A DNA stretch of 52,500 bases from Sphaeroforma sirkka (lineage: Eukaryota; Opisthokonta; Ichthyosporea; Ichthyophonida): NCBI GenBank assembly GCA_001586965.3, contig LUCW03000206.1, positions 40,001 through 92,500 on the forward strand, given 5' to 3'. The notes under the pieces were generated by a model. That model was not told the origin of the DNA, ran no database searches, and saw only the letters and a program-made list of their open reading frames with translations. This document shows positions 23,501-35,574 of this stretch, in pieces. Numbering within the stretch: the first letter of the stretch is position 1; each line of letters starts with the position of its first letter. A program made the position numbers and the translations under genes.

Positions 23501-25260
23501 TATCCTCTAGATTCTGTAAAATAACACACGTAACTCGTAAGTCAGATCCAACTATATTGAGGTTAGCTGATGAAAGAGAGATCATTTGCAGAGAAATGGC
23601 AATGGATCTTAGGTTGACATTAACAGACCAACGTACTACAGTTACTAAGGCAGTCATATGTAACACTTCACCTGACTATGATTTCATAGTAGATATCAGT
23701 GATTTGTTGTCATTAGGCATCACAATTACAGGCTTACCTACTAACATTGAACCACAGAAGGATCAGTCGGACGACAACTTGTTGAAACCGGTGTATAAAC
23801 CTTCGAAGACTGTGAAAGAGATGATCACTCACTTTACAGAGAAAGTTAAGGACTAGATTTTTGAGAACGACAAGATTCAGATCACTAACTGGGCTAAATT
23901 TAAATTCAATAATGGATACGTTAGTCTAGACTTGACAAGAGTCGATTTCTCGAAGCTGAAGTGACCTACACGTAACTATGTTGCATGGCGTCATGAACAG
24001 GTCGTACGAGAACAGGTTAGAGGATGATTAGGTGACGGATTGATCGCAGTCAATTACGAGCCGACTCCCGTCAACCTAGCGCTTCTAGCCGTCGACCAAT
24101 TTAACTCTGACGGGACACTGAAGGCGACTCCCGTCAACCTAGCGCTTCTAGCCGTCGACCAATTTAACTCTGACGGGACACTGAAGAAGGTTCGAGTGTG
24201 TTTGGATATGAGCCCAATTAACGCTTTGATACCGACACACAATTTTCACTTACTAAGGATAAACGAATTCCTCGGGCGCATGGAGGAAGCTAAAATATTC
24301 TCCACCATTGACCTGAAGCAGGGCTATCACCAGATAAAGATCTACAAGCCACACCGGAAGTATCTCACCTTTACCTGGGAGGGTCAGCAATATTCGTTCA
24401 AAGATACTCCCTTTGGGTTACACATGTTACCTGCGTTCATCCAGTAAATAATGCAAGACTTGTTAAGGGACATGGGCAATGTACAAGTATACATTGATGA
24501 CATTGTGGTATTCACCAAACCAAAGAGGAACACCAAAGGGTCGTGCGAGAGGTTCTAGACAGACTCAACAAGCACAACTTTAAGATCAACAGTAAGAAAT
24601 GTCACTTTGGTGTTAACGAGATTCAGCTGTTGGGTTATCGAGTATCATGGGATGGAATTAAGATTGATCCCGGGAAGGTCGAACACTTGCTAGACTGGAG
24701 AACTCCTACCACAGGTAAGGATGTTAACAGCATGTGCAGATTCGTCAACTTTTTGTCTGACGGAGTACCACACCTGGCAAGTTATTTGAAGCCCTATGGA
24801 AATTTGAGATGTCATAAAGGCAAACTAGGCGCACTGTGGACCAAAGACTGTGACGACGCATTTAAGCAGCTCAAAACAGTGGTTCAGCAGGCACCAGTAG
24901 CCCAGCCACCAAAGGATGGTATACCATTCATGGTAGCAACAGATGCGTCGGATATGGCACTCGGCGGTGTTCTGTATCAAATGATTGATGGGAAACCAAG
25001 ATATGTACAATTCTTTAGCAGAGCTATGAATTCGTCACAGATCAATCACCCAACCGTGCAACAAGAGCTTTTGGCTATAGAGATAAAATTGTTTATTTCA
25101 AAAATGACAAGTATGTATGTTACAATGTATCAACATATGGTATGGCTCTCATAGTCGCTGTAGTGGTTCAGGAAAGATTGATGGGAAGAAGTGGTCAGTA
25201 AATCCCCGTTTGAAGCTTGTGCCAAGTGAGTCGACAATGGAAGATATGCGCTGAGCCAAT

Positions 25261-25896
25261 CTATCGAATGTTCCATATATTCGCTTGCTGACCTACTAAG
25301 TAGATTAACAACCTCTGTGGTACGGATCGGGTCTGCGCTGTGTAGTGCCGGTTCTTCAACATGCTGGAGAAAAGATCCAAGGTGTTCGTGGAGGGTCCAA
25401 TGGGCGGCAGTTTCGGGCCTACCGGGATGCTTCGAATCAGTTGTTGGATGCAGGTAAAGTGGCTGGTAGTGAACTTGTGGCTACCGGGGCAGACAGGACA
25501 GAGACAGCCGTCGGTGCGGTAGTCGAGCAATGTGAACATGTACGTATTCGTTACAATCATAGCACAGAGCCGGATTGGTGTAGACTCGAAGCAGCGATTG
25601 AAGCTGTTGTGTCTGGCTGTGTTTCGGTTTGAGGTTGGCGGTTTACCCATAACCAGTTGGTAGTAGTATTGGCGCCGGGCCATTGCCGCGATCTCCTTGT
25701 TGGACCAACGTTTTGTTGAGTTCTTCCTGATGTCGTCGCAGCGTTGGCGGAGGGCTGCATGGTCGGGTGTACGCCCGCCCGTGGTTTTGTGTACAGTTTT
25801 CAGGTGAGCATAGATACTGTACGGAAAGCGCAGTGATGGTTTGTCGTGGGCCCAGGCGGGTTGCGTCAGAGGGGTAAGTGGATTTGTGCTGGCCAT
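25261..25896 (-). CDS. LINE ORF2, C-terminal Cys/His-containing region
   Basis: The frame includes CLCPVCPGSHKFTTSHFTC, a Cys-x2-Cys...His...Cys arrangement often found after the RT domain in Jockey/CR1/L2-like LINEs. Similar sequence (FSIHAHLE, compare YSIYAHLK) is in the 16.5-18.4 kb copy. It ends near the element's 3' side. Confidence 0.55.
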   Translation of the reverse strand: MASTNPLTPLTQPAWAHDKPSLRFPYSIYAHLKTVHKTTGGRTPDHAALRQRCDDIRKNSTKRWSNKEIAAMARRQYYYQLVMGKPPTSNRNTARHNSFNRCFESTPIRLCAMIVTNTYMFTLLDYRTDGCLCPVCPGSHKFTTSHFTCIQQLIRSIPVGPKLPPIGPSTNTLDLFSSMLKNRHYTAQTRSVPQRLLIYLVGQQANIWNIR

Positions 25897-26156
25897 TCAG
25901 TCGAGTTGTATATCCAGGCAACCTCCAGGGTAGTCTGCGAATGGTCGCGCGGGGAGCAGGCCGCAAAAGTGAAGTAAGTTTGTTTGATGTTTGGGAAACC
26001 GAGGATATTTAGTGCCCGTGATGATGGCTGCTGCTTGGATGAGTGCTGAGTTAAAGCGCTCAAACAGGGGGTCCAACGCATCTTTTCATACAGGCGGAGC
26101 CCAAGCAATAATGTTCAGCCCATATGTAGCCGTGAATAGGATGAATGTTTTGAACA

Positions 26157-27936
26157 TCACCAGTCGGTTGCGGGGGTATCGCCAGCTGAAGCCATGGAAG
26201 CCATAAGCGCGGAAAGAGGCGATATTCCTGGTACTCCGTGAAAGAGTGGGAACCCCAGATATTTGGAGTGTTTCGGTTCGGTATGTGTGAGCGCCATCTT
26301 CAGGGAGAGGTAACGTGTGTTCCAAGGTGCGTCTGCAAGCGTCGGCGTGATAAGCTCACCATTTATACGGAGGGTTGGCGCCGCGTGTCGCAAGTCGGTA
26401 GATCGTACACGGGGTTTAATGACACCCTGTTCGAGACCAGATTTGCGTCCCCACGCATCAATGCCATCTAAGAAGGGCTGGAGCGAAACCAATCGAGGGG
26501 CTTGGATCTGTGTGTCATCGACAAATAAATAAGAGTGGAGGAGCTTGGGCCGAAATTGTGATAGCCTGACAGCTAAGGAATCCATGTAGATAATAAAGAG
26601 CTGGGGGCCGACGATTGAGCCTTTTATGGAATAGAGAAGAGAGCGTGCCGCGGTATGTCACTCGGGTAGGGACCCTCCCAAACAGCGCGCGGAGGCAGAT
26701 GATCCAGTTTTCGGGCATTCCAGCGTGGCGCAGAAGTACCCATAGGCGTGGGATAGCGACCTTGTCGTATGCCTTGGTTATGTCCAGACACACGTCGTTC
26801 CACTCCTTTTCTGACTGTGTCTCAGATTCCATGGCGGCAAGTGCTTGGGTATGACAGGAGTACCGAGATTTGAAGCCAGCTTGAGTAGCATGGGTAGCAG
26901 AGCCGGGGTGGCTCGTAATCAGATTAAGAGAGCACTTTTCAAAGATGCGTCTGACTATTTGCGTAAGCGTGATGGGGCGGAAGTCGGCGGGGGAGGTGAT
27001 ATCTGCATCGGCTTTCTTTGGGTGCGCTGTCAGGAGGCTGCAGTTCAGGGCTGCAGGGAAGGTACCCGCCTTCAGTAGCTCAGCGAATGCTTCGGCAAGG
27101 AGTCTAATCAGTGGGCTATTGGCGTCGGGGGGTCCTAATGTCCGACGTTCAATAGAGCGCTCCACTGCAGCCTTCAGGAGGAGAATGTGGATCTCGTCGG
27201 GGCCAGGTCCCTTATTGGGATAGCGTAGTATTGCCTCCATTACATCGTCGGGGCGTATGGTGGAAGTGACATCAGGAGAGGGTTTGGTATCCGGTGGAAC
27301 CACGTACGGGTTTGTAGAGTTGAATAGGGCCTCAAAGTAGCTAGCGAGGGTAGCGCCTGTGTCATCGGTACCCGGTATGCAGGGTTGGCGCGGAGACCGT
27401 CGTTGGTACGCAATATCTTTGAACATTTGAGTATTACTTTGGGCGGTCAGACGTGGGCGGAACGAGTGGTTTGGCAGCCGCTGAATCCAGGGTCTGTTTA
27501 AGTCATAATAGAACCCTCCAAAGATTTGTGGGTTAGTGGCATAAAGCCAGATGCGGTCGAGGATCCGTAGCAGCCCTTTCGTTGGTCCATGTAAAGTGAG
27601 ATACGACCGTAGAATTTCGGCTTGGAATAGTCGCGCGCAGAATTTGTTGCGTAGGTGATACAGTCGATGGCGATATCGGTTATATCCATGGGAGGGGAGG
27701 CGTTGGTCCGGAGGCGGCGGCATTGCTGACATTTGTTGGGGCCGATGTATTTGATTCGTGGGAAGTATCTGGAGATCGAGTCCAAAGGTGTGGTCACCAC
27801 AGATACCGTAGTCCGTCAGCTTATAAATTTGAAGGGAGGCGGGGGGTAGTAGGTCGATGATACGCATGTTCTGTACCAGTTGAGCCGCCAGCATAGAGGT
27901 AGTCCAAGTGCCACGTATTACGCAGAGTAGTCTCAA
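26157..27936 (-). CDS. LINE ORF2, reverse transcriptase region
   Basis: The main open frame (26515-27936) holds RT motifs in order: GPGPDEIH, FRPITLTQIVRRIFEK, AGFKSRY, DVCLDITKAYDKV and LRALFG. The sequence then moves to another frame (26157-26585) containing IYMDSLA and the catalytic LFVDD motif, followed by SKYLGFPLFHGVPGI. The presence of all motifs with a frame change between them fits a recently or moderately decayed LINE. The order of motifs and the upstream endonuclease assign it to the non-LTR class. Confidence 0.75.
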
Positions 27937-28020
27937 TCGTTTTCATACGTTTTCGTAATTTGTAGATGCGTGGCCATACTTCCGGGCTTCGAAGTTGAAA
28001 TCTCCCCACACGACATCTGG

Positions 28021-28431
28021 TTAGAAACCGCCAATTCTGGGGGGATTCATGTATCGCCTGACGTCTTCTTCAGCAAGTGATTTGAGTGGAAAGTAGAACA
28101 CGGCCATATGAACGCCAAAGCACACAAAGAACACCGCGTACGGTAGAGAATGTACAAGTTTAAAATTCGATGGGTGGTGTTTGGAAAAGATACCAATACC
28201 ACATTGTGAATGGTGTAAGATATTATGCCGTGTAGTGTGATGTAGTATATGACAGCGTGTGTTCGAGCGTATATGATTAAGAAATGTGGTGTTATGCCAG
28301 GTTTCAACCATACACATAATATCAACCTGACTTAAAATCGATATAACGTTCAAACACTTATCTGTATGTGCTGCGTTGTCCATGTTGAGTCCTTGTGGGT
28401 TGAAGAGCGTCATCCTTATTGGTCCTAACAT
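28021..28431 (-). CDS. LINE ORF2, AP-endonuclease N-terminal part
   Basis: Begins MLGPIRMTLFNPQGLNMDN and contains a VDIMCMVETWH stretch, the place where APE-type endonucleases carry their first acidic catalytic residue (ET-W). It continues with QCGIGIFSKHH and AVFYFP. The frame ends at 28021, well short of a complete endonuclease, so the ORF is broken here. The next recognisable piece lies from about 27936 down. Confidence 0.6.
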   Translation of the reverse strand: MLGPIRMTLFNPQGLNMDNAAHTDKCLNVISILSQVDIMCMVETWHNTTFLNHIRSNTRCHILHHTTRHNILHHSQCGIGIFSKHHPSNFKLVHSLPYAVFFVCFGVHMAVFYFPLKSLAEEDVRRYMNPPRIGGF

Positions 28432-28562
28432 TGTTCATCATCGGTCAATACTACTGGGCTCTCTTCTTTAACGATGTCAGCCATTTCTATATCATTACCT
28501 ATCGTCGAAGAGTCTGTCGTGGAAAGCTGAGGCTGCGTATTGCTATCCATCGTGTCGGATAA

Positions 28563-29649
28563 TTATGTCGGGGAGGCCGTTGGTATATGAAGTCGTCCGG
28601 GTTCCGCACGCGCTGATTCTTTAGCGTTCGCCGGGATTCGCGGGTTAGATGAGAAACGGTTTGCATCATGCTTTGCTTGGTAAGCCTTCTGGAGACGGTA
28701 CGCGGTAGATTGGAGGATATTTGCGTTAGTGGAGTTGACAAGTGGTCTCACTAGTGCATCCATGTTGCGGGCAAGAATTTTTGGCGCCCGTTCATGTTTG
28801 CAGCGGGCCTCCCGCTTGGTTCGGATGAAACTGGTCGCGGCGATTTGGTTGGGATACCGATTTAGACAAAAGATACCAGAGAAAGTGGTGGCGATTGAGG
28901 TCTGGTTGGGCATGCCAGTATTTTTCAAATACTGATTGGGATGGGGGCTTGCCGTTAGAGAAAATTGCTCGGAAGAAGAGCCATACCGGAGTTATATCAT
29001 CCATTTCATGAAGAGTTTTGACCGGCATCGGGCGGCCCACCACTTTCGTCAAAAGGTGTTGGGGTATTGGTGGCTGCGGTTGGGACTGAGAAACTGGTGG
29101 GGTCGGACGTTTTTTAGGGCTCGGTTTTGCAGGTTTGTCCACTTTTGAGCGGTAGCTGGGAGGCTCACTGCTGCTATTAGGCGCCTGTGACCGCGGTCTT
29201 TTTGCAGGCGGAGCAGGCGGGCTTGTGGAGCCAAATCGGAAAGTGTCGGGTGTGTCTTCATCTATAGGTGCACGGGTTTGGGATTTAAGGCTCCGGAGTT
29301 TGGATTCGAGGTTGGTTGTTTTTGTACAGAGGTTAGTGAGCATTTGGTGTATGGTTGATTTCCATTGGTCATCAGTCAAAGGCTCCTTGGAGATGGGCCC
29401 ATCATTGTTCGGAGTTGTTAGAGCTGGTCCTAAAATTTGATTGAGATTGGCCTGTAGAGTACTGACCTGGGCAGAGAGGTCTGTGATAGATTTTTGTATG
29501 TCCAATTTCCATTGTTCATTGGGTAAGGAGACGTTGGGGACGAATGTCTCAGTTGGGGATTCGGCCTGGCCCGACATTTTTCGCGGCTGTGGGACTGTGG
29601 GATTGTGGGTCCCCAGACTCCCTATTTTTTTTTTGGATTGAAAATCCAA
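28563..29649 (-). CDS. LINE ORF1-like protein (coiled coil plus basic, Pro-rich region)
   Basis: The open frame 28792-29649 starts MDFQSKKK, with an internal Met at MSGQAESP. It has two heptad-like segments (SITDLSAQVSTLQANLN and QMLTNLCTKTTNLESKLR), followed by a Pro/Ser/Lys-rich basic stretch (KPSPKKRPTPPV). A second frame from 28563 to about 28930 probably continues it, since the two overlap where KYWHAQPDLN turns into MPNQTSIAT; this indicates a frameshift. Such a coiled-coil basic protein usually coats LINE RNA. No RRM or CCHC motif was identified. Confidence 0.6.
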
Positions 29650-32242
29650 ATTTCAAGTCAACGTTTTGGTGGGGTCTGTAGGTTGTTTGTAAGTGGTATT
29701 CAGTTCTACACTGATGACCTACTGGTCACCGAGATTTACGTTTCGGAGACGAAAATTTGAGTCAAAGGTCCGTCGTGAAAAATAAATATGGGGAAGTGAA
29801 AAATAAATATGGGGAAGTCTAAGCAATTATTAGACAGTCTTAACTGCACTCACTCACTTTAAGGACTACTTATATGGCACGCACTTTAACGTGCTATGTG
29901 ATCAAAAGTCATTGCAACACGAAAAATACATGAAACCTAGCTCACAGTTAGTCAGTCGGTGGCATGAAACGATCGCAAAATTCTCTTTCGGCATAACACA
30001 CATACCGGGTATTCACAATCACTTACCCGACATGTTGTCTCGCTTCGTACCAGACTTCAACATGATGGTTAAAGAGTTACTAGCTACGGATTGGATGGCC
30101 AATCCTAGGTGGTTTAAGATCAATGTATATGGAGCACATACTATAGATATGTTTGCCGCTCATCATAATGCACAACTGCCACGGTATCAGACACTGGAAC
30201 ATCCGGAAGGAGACGGATTCCAGATAGACTTGTCTAACGAGAATGCCTGGGCAAATCCCCCATGGCAATTAATACCACAGTTGCTAAATTATGTGAATAT
30301 TCATGATGCTACCATCACGTTGTGTTGTCCCCTAAGACACTCAGATAAATGGCTACCACAGTTGATCTCAATGATACAATGCGAGCCGATCTATGTAGAT
30401 AGAGAGGTAGATACTTTTCTCTACCAGGGTACCCGTGCAGTCCAAAAGACGCCGTGGCGACACACTATAATATGTCGCATTGGTCCAGTTGGAACAACCA
30501 AGTGGACACCATCCGAGACTTTCAGACAGAAGGTTGAGGAATCCAAGATTCCACTCTTGAATCCTAAGTCTCAATCAGAGACTGGGACAACACAAGCACC
30601 TCAGTATGTGTTACCGAGATACAGCCAAATTCAAAGAAATCAAAGAGGAGCGTAACACTAGCGAAAGCCTTTTACTAAAGGATACGATCTGGCAGAGAAA
30701 CCGCATACCATGCAGAAACTCGATTGCTTAAGCAATTGATGAATGACTCTCCTGAGGTATATGAGCATGTAACTCAACTAATGGACAGATCAAACATTAG
30801 TCGGATTCACGATGTAGAAGCTTTAGGCGAGATTGTACAAGACGAGTCTTCGAGTCCAGGTGATAACGCGGTAATATCTTCAGCTCCTGATTTCAATGTA
30901 ACAAGTAAATCACAGGAGGCGATTCTGAAGTGGTTAAGACACAATCATGCTCTTAAGCACATGGATAAGGTTAGAACTGAGAAAGATTGCAAGAGGTACG
31001 GAATCGTACACCCGAATCTCAAGCAATGTATATCTCAAGTGTATCATGAATGTAACGACTGCGAAGATAACCGGACCAAGCGCTATGGTTTTAGGGTTTT
31101 TAGGCGTATCAGAGGACGAGCTGTGGCGCCGGGTTATCATTGATTTGAATGAGCTACCCACGTCCGAACACACGAAGGATAAATATGTCTGTCACGTGTT
31201 TGATGTCGCATCAAGATATAATGTATTATATCCGCTGAAAGATAAATCGACACAAACTGTGGCTGAGTACATATATAAGTGCTTCGCATATTTCGGCTGG
31301 CCAGCTATTGTATGTTCCGACAACGATAGTGAGTTTACAGGAGGTGTCATGAGGACACTGTTACTCGTTGCGGGATCATGCCATACGATGGGTGTACCTT
31401 ACAAGCCTCAGACACAAGGTGCAAACGAGGTACGACACAGAAAGATGAAGGAGTTCATGAGAGGAGCACTACTTGATGATGCTGACACGTGGCCTTACTC
31501 AATCAATTGGGTACAGACACAGATGAACGAAACACCTGATTCAGTCACTGGTACAACTCCCGCTCACTATCTCCGGAGCCGTTATAATGAATTACAAATC
31601 CCTTTTAATAAGGAGTCTCAAGATGATCATGTGGTACCATGGTTAGAGAAGATGCGTCGAACCAGAGATGTGGTCTATCCTTGCTTAAGGGAGATGAAGG
31701 ACATTGCTCTCAAGAAGAGACAAAAGCGATGGAATGATACCAAGAAAATAGTCGAGTTTGAGGTAGGCGATATAGTCAACATAATGGCTCGCAATTCCGA
31801 TACAACTGTGCTTACGGCAAAATATATTGGACCATTTATGATCTCGGTGGCCAATAAGAAGAGCGGAACGTATGAAGTTAACAACGTTGACGGCTCTAGT
31901 GCCTTAAATATCCGGTCACATCGAATCTTCACGACAGAGATTATCCTTCGTTGCACACGTGAAGCTACTACACCTCTTGTGTCTTACGAGTTGAAGAAAA
32001 TTCTAGGAAAGTACAAACATGAGGATACGACGTATTACACTACGGAGTTCGCCGATGGAGCACAGTATGATCTTCCACCATCAGCATTTGATGATCCGGA
32101 CGTACTAAAGGCTTTTAATAAGAAGTTTCGCAAACGCTTACACAAAAATAAGGCTGATGCAGAAGCAATCTTATCATCAAATATGCGACCCGAAGTGGTT
32201 AAGATCTATCCACAGACATCATACATTCCCAGCTTGAAATAA

Positions 32243-32654
32243 CATGGAATGTACGTACCTCAAATGGCATTAGGGAAACGTCCATCTACCATCGGGGACC
32301 ACAAGGACCAAAACCTAAACGTAATAGAGTAGCCGAGTAACTTATATGATCGAAACCCGTTTGTAGTAAAAGTCCCCTTAAACCACTATCAGTGTGGAGT
32401 TAGAATTAGTTTACAATTAATTCACACGAGGTGAGTTATTTGTAGACCACGTAGACAATCAAATATAAGACTAAATACGTTACTTTAGGTGTATTATTCG
32501 ATATCTCGAGGATAATAGTGGACGGAGAAATTCGTTTTATTGACAAATTACAGGTGTTGATCTCCTCAGAACAGAACCGGATAGCTGAAAGGAGCTTGCA
32601 AATTACGACATGAGCAAAGTCTTCCGAGCACAGATAAGTGAAAAGAAACCCCCA
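32243..32654. other. Sequence after the integrase region, no gene seen
   Basis: AT-rich, with no recognised coding sequence. It could contain the polypurine tract and start of the 3' LTR, but no match to the left flank was found. Confidence 0.35.
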
Positions 32655-33265
<611 letters not shown>

Positions 33266-33918
33266 ATTTCCCAGCAACCATTTATTCTTCTTTTGATTTT
33301 TTCAAATCCACTTTCGGTCCGAAAATCCAGATACTTCAATTCCAATGCGATTTTTCAGGCCGTCGTTGGCAATCAAGGCCTCCCTCTGACTAATTAGCAG
33401 TCCATAGGACATTTGAACAATGGTTTGACTGGCCTAGTCAGTCCGCACAACACGAACATGATGCAGTATTCCAGTTAGGGGTATAGAAGAACGTAATTTG
33501 GCGTAGAGAAGGTCGATATGGCAGATTTTCATAGGTGTGGACGAGTACACTCAAGCTGGTTTGAATAGGGAATGGCGAGTACAGCGACGACAATGGGTAG
33601 ATAGAGGTGATCAAGAAAAGCAGGTAGCAATGTAGAATTGACAGTGTTAGGCGACGTAGAATGGAAACGAGTGAATTAAGCACGCGTGAGACAGGTAGCA
33701 ATGCAGAAGAGGAGCTAGGCACAGTTTGGGAGAAACTGAGACAGAAAGAATGCGATTTCAACTCGTATTTTCAGCAAACATCATCTACTGGAGCAAGTTT
33801 TGGTAATCAATTGGCTAGACGAAAAGACTGGCATGGTTAGAAGATCAGTCGAATGTTTGGCCATCGTTGCATGCGCGAACTTCGATGGTCACGAAAGTAT
33901 AGAAAAAATATATATCTT

Positions 33919-33991
33919 TTTTATCACGAAGAGAATTGAACCCACGACCAACACACTACTAGCAGACATACCAACCGATCATAAACGTAAG
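33919..33991 (-). other. tRNA-like sequence (possible box A/box B remnant)
   Basis: On the minus strand, ATCGGTTGGTAT resembles a D-arm (box A) and GTGGGTTCAATTC, about 30 bp further, resembles a T-arm (box B). ATCAC and GTGAT 73 bases apart could pair as an acceptor remnant. D- and T-stems pair poorly, so it is at best a tRNA pseudogene or SINE head. Confidence 0.25.
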
Positions 33992-34696
33992 TGATTTAGC
34001 CGTTGGTGAAAACTAAGGAGAACGAGAACGTTATCGCCGACGTATAAGGCGAATCGTCAAGATGCAGCGGACTCTTGCAAGGAACAGAAGAAATAGTACC
34101 TGCAAGAGTAGACAGCACTTGTTAGGCATCGTGCAAGTACACTCAAGTTGGTTTGAATAGGGAATTTGTTTTTGGTTTTCCAACTTCAAAACCGATGTAA
34201 TTATCTTGGGCTTCAAGGTTATACTTGTGAACCTTGACCTGAACTTCCTGGCTGCAGGCCTCGGGTTTTATTTTATTTTGGAGTACAGTGGTCCGAAAGT
34301 TGGATTAAAGGAGCATTCAGAACGCTAGAACACGACAGGCGGTTTATCATTGAACACACTTCGAGTCTATCAGCAACTCTTAATTACTCCTATAGGCAGA
34401 GCAAAAGAGAGCAAAACGAGTACTCATTTACAAACCCAAACCAAACAAAATGATTAGCTAAGGAGCAAGGTGTATTCGAGCGCAACGAGTTTTCAGGGAC
34501 CCGCAAGCAGACCTCGTAGACATTAACATGATTCAATGATAAATAGCTATTTTGGTGTCACGAGAGGAGGACGGCGGAAGAAAGTGTGTAACACAAATAG
34601 CTGAGTTCAACTATTATATAATAGCCGACACTCCTTCAATCTGGACCAACTATTCATCAACAACACAAAGCCATACATCGAATTCTTAACATCAAG

Positions 34697-35485
34697 ATGC
34701 CTATGCGTCCAGCACCCCGCAGCCCTCGACGCACTCGTCGCGACGGCAAAGCAACCCAGAGATCCTTGTCAGATTTCGAGCAGACCCACCAAGGAGGCAC
34801 AGCTTCTTCGCGCCAGACAGTAGCATCGCGTCGAAGAGATGAACAACCGCGATATGAACAGACAGACCAAGACATGCGCCAGGCAGCAAGCAGGCAACAT
34901 CAGTTGGGGCACGGGTCTCGCTTATCGGCAAGAGGGAGTGTAGATCCAGAAGACAGTGAGGTGCAATTTGTGATTAGGCATACTAGTCGTTCAAAGTCTG
35001 CTGAACCAGCAGCTGAGCGACACAGGGTAGCCAACGTCCGATGTACCTCGTGCATTCATTCAGCGGGTGATAGACCGCATTCATGGCAGTCTTTTCGCCG
35101 AGCACCTGAACGAGATTTCACTCGAAAGCGAACTCGATCGGGGAGTTTCACCAGTGCAAGTCAGGATTCCATCGCAGGCAACGGGGATGAGCGACCAGTC
35201 CAACGGCATAGCAATATGCCAGGGTGGGCCACGGGCACTCGTCAGCAAAAATCTGACGAAATCAGGGGCCGACAGCTAGAGCAATATTTGAGGACCCACT
35301 TGGAGATTATCGTAGGGAAGCCGAACGAGAACAACTACGTAGACGATGGGAACTCAACGGACAGCACTAAGACTTTGCGCGATCGATGCAGGATATGCGC
35401 AAGGCTAGTTACGTCGACGACGGTAAGCGCAAGTCTAGTGACGTCGACGACGGTAATATTCATGGCTGAAGCTAAACTTACTTAA
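34697..35485 (+). CDS. Uncharacterised Arg/Ser/Gln-rich ORF, 262 aa
   Basis: An open frame from ATG 34697, preceded by an AC-rich leader-like stretch. The protein is strongly basic and hydrophilic (MPMRPAPRSPRRTRRDGK; later FTRKRTRSGSF) and has no membrane segment or recognised domain. It ends with a small duplication (LVTSTTV twice) about 20 bp inside the right 111-bp terminal repeat region, so it sits where a retroelement gag or an extra element ORF could be, but it may also be a host exon or chance. I cannot assign a function. Confidence 0.35.
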   Translation: MPMRPAPRSPRRTRRDGKATQRSLSDFEQTHQGGTASSRQTVASRRRDEQPRYEQTDQDMRQAASRQHQLGHGSRLSARGSVDPEDSEVQFVIRHTSRSKSAEPAAERHRVANVRCTSCIHSAGDRPHSWQSFRRAPERDFTRKRTRSGSFTSASQDSIAGNGDERPVQRHSNMPGWATGTRQQKSDEIRGRQLEQYLRTHLEIIVGKPNENNYVDDGNSTDSTKTLRDRCRICARLVTSTTVSASLVTSTTVIFMAEAKLT

Positions 35486-35574
35486 CATTTTGCATATTAA
35501 CGTTTAACGCATTGTCTTATTAACGTAAACGTCTTGGTATCGTATAGTCAGCCTAGAGGAGACCGACTTTTACA
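35464..35574 (+). repeat. 111-bp terminal direct repeat, right copy
   Basis: Matches 20443-20553 along its full length, ending ACCGACTTTTACA. It is taken as the end of a 3' LTR or as a separate solo piece. Confidence 0.7.

Larger units (their letters stand above)
25085..29844 (-). mobile_element. LINE (APE-type non-LTR retrotransposon) nested in the Ty3-like element
   Basis: A minus-strand insertion splits the RNase H coding region of the Ty3-like element: the sequence reads to ...LLAIE at 25083 and resumes at LTALTHFKDY at about 29842. ORF1 lies at the right and ORF2 (endonuclease, RT, C-terminal Cys/His motif) to its left. It belongs to the same family as the fragment at 16.5-18.4 kb. ORF2 is not one open frame, so the copy is probably inactive. 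No clear target-site duplication or poly(A) could be recognised, so the ends are approximate. A 21-bp tandem duplication (core AATAAATATGGGGAAG) sits near its 5' end at about 29777-29818. Confidence 0.85.
20443..32242 (+). mobile_element. Ty3/Gypsy chromovirus-like LTR retrotransposon, broken (fossil)
   Basis: Parts in order on the plus strand: gag-like Lys/Arg-rich region (about 20.6-23.2 kb), zinc-knuckle-like Cys/His cluster (about 23.25-23.36 kb), retropepsin-like aspartic protease (about 23.4-23.8 kb), reverse transcriptase (about 24.0-24.8 kb, with FSTIDLKQGYHQI and VYIDDIVVF), RNase H (about 24.85-25.08 kb and, after a nested LINE, about 29.84-30.06 kb), a methyltransferase-like segment (about 30.06-30.65 kb), integrase zinc-binding and catalytic core (about 30.9-31.6 kb, with HVFDVASRY and VCSDNDSEF), a GPY/F-type region (KYIGPFMI) and a chromodomain-like C-terminus (about 31.98-32.14 kb). 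The open frames are interrupted at several places and by the nested LINE, so the element is not intact. The left end has a 111-bp repeat matched at 35464-35574; a complete LTR pair was not delimited. Decay suggests an old insertion, older than the LINE. Confidence 0.85.

Noticed and set aside
26615-29641. Plus-strand ORFs across 26.2-29.6 kb
   Set aside because: They are shadows of the minus-strand LINE ORFs, which carry the RT and endonuclease motifs.
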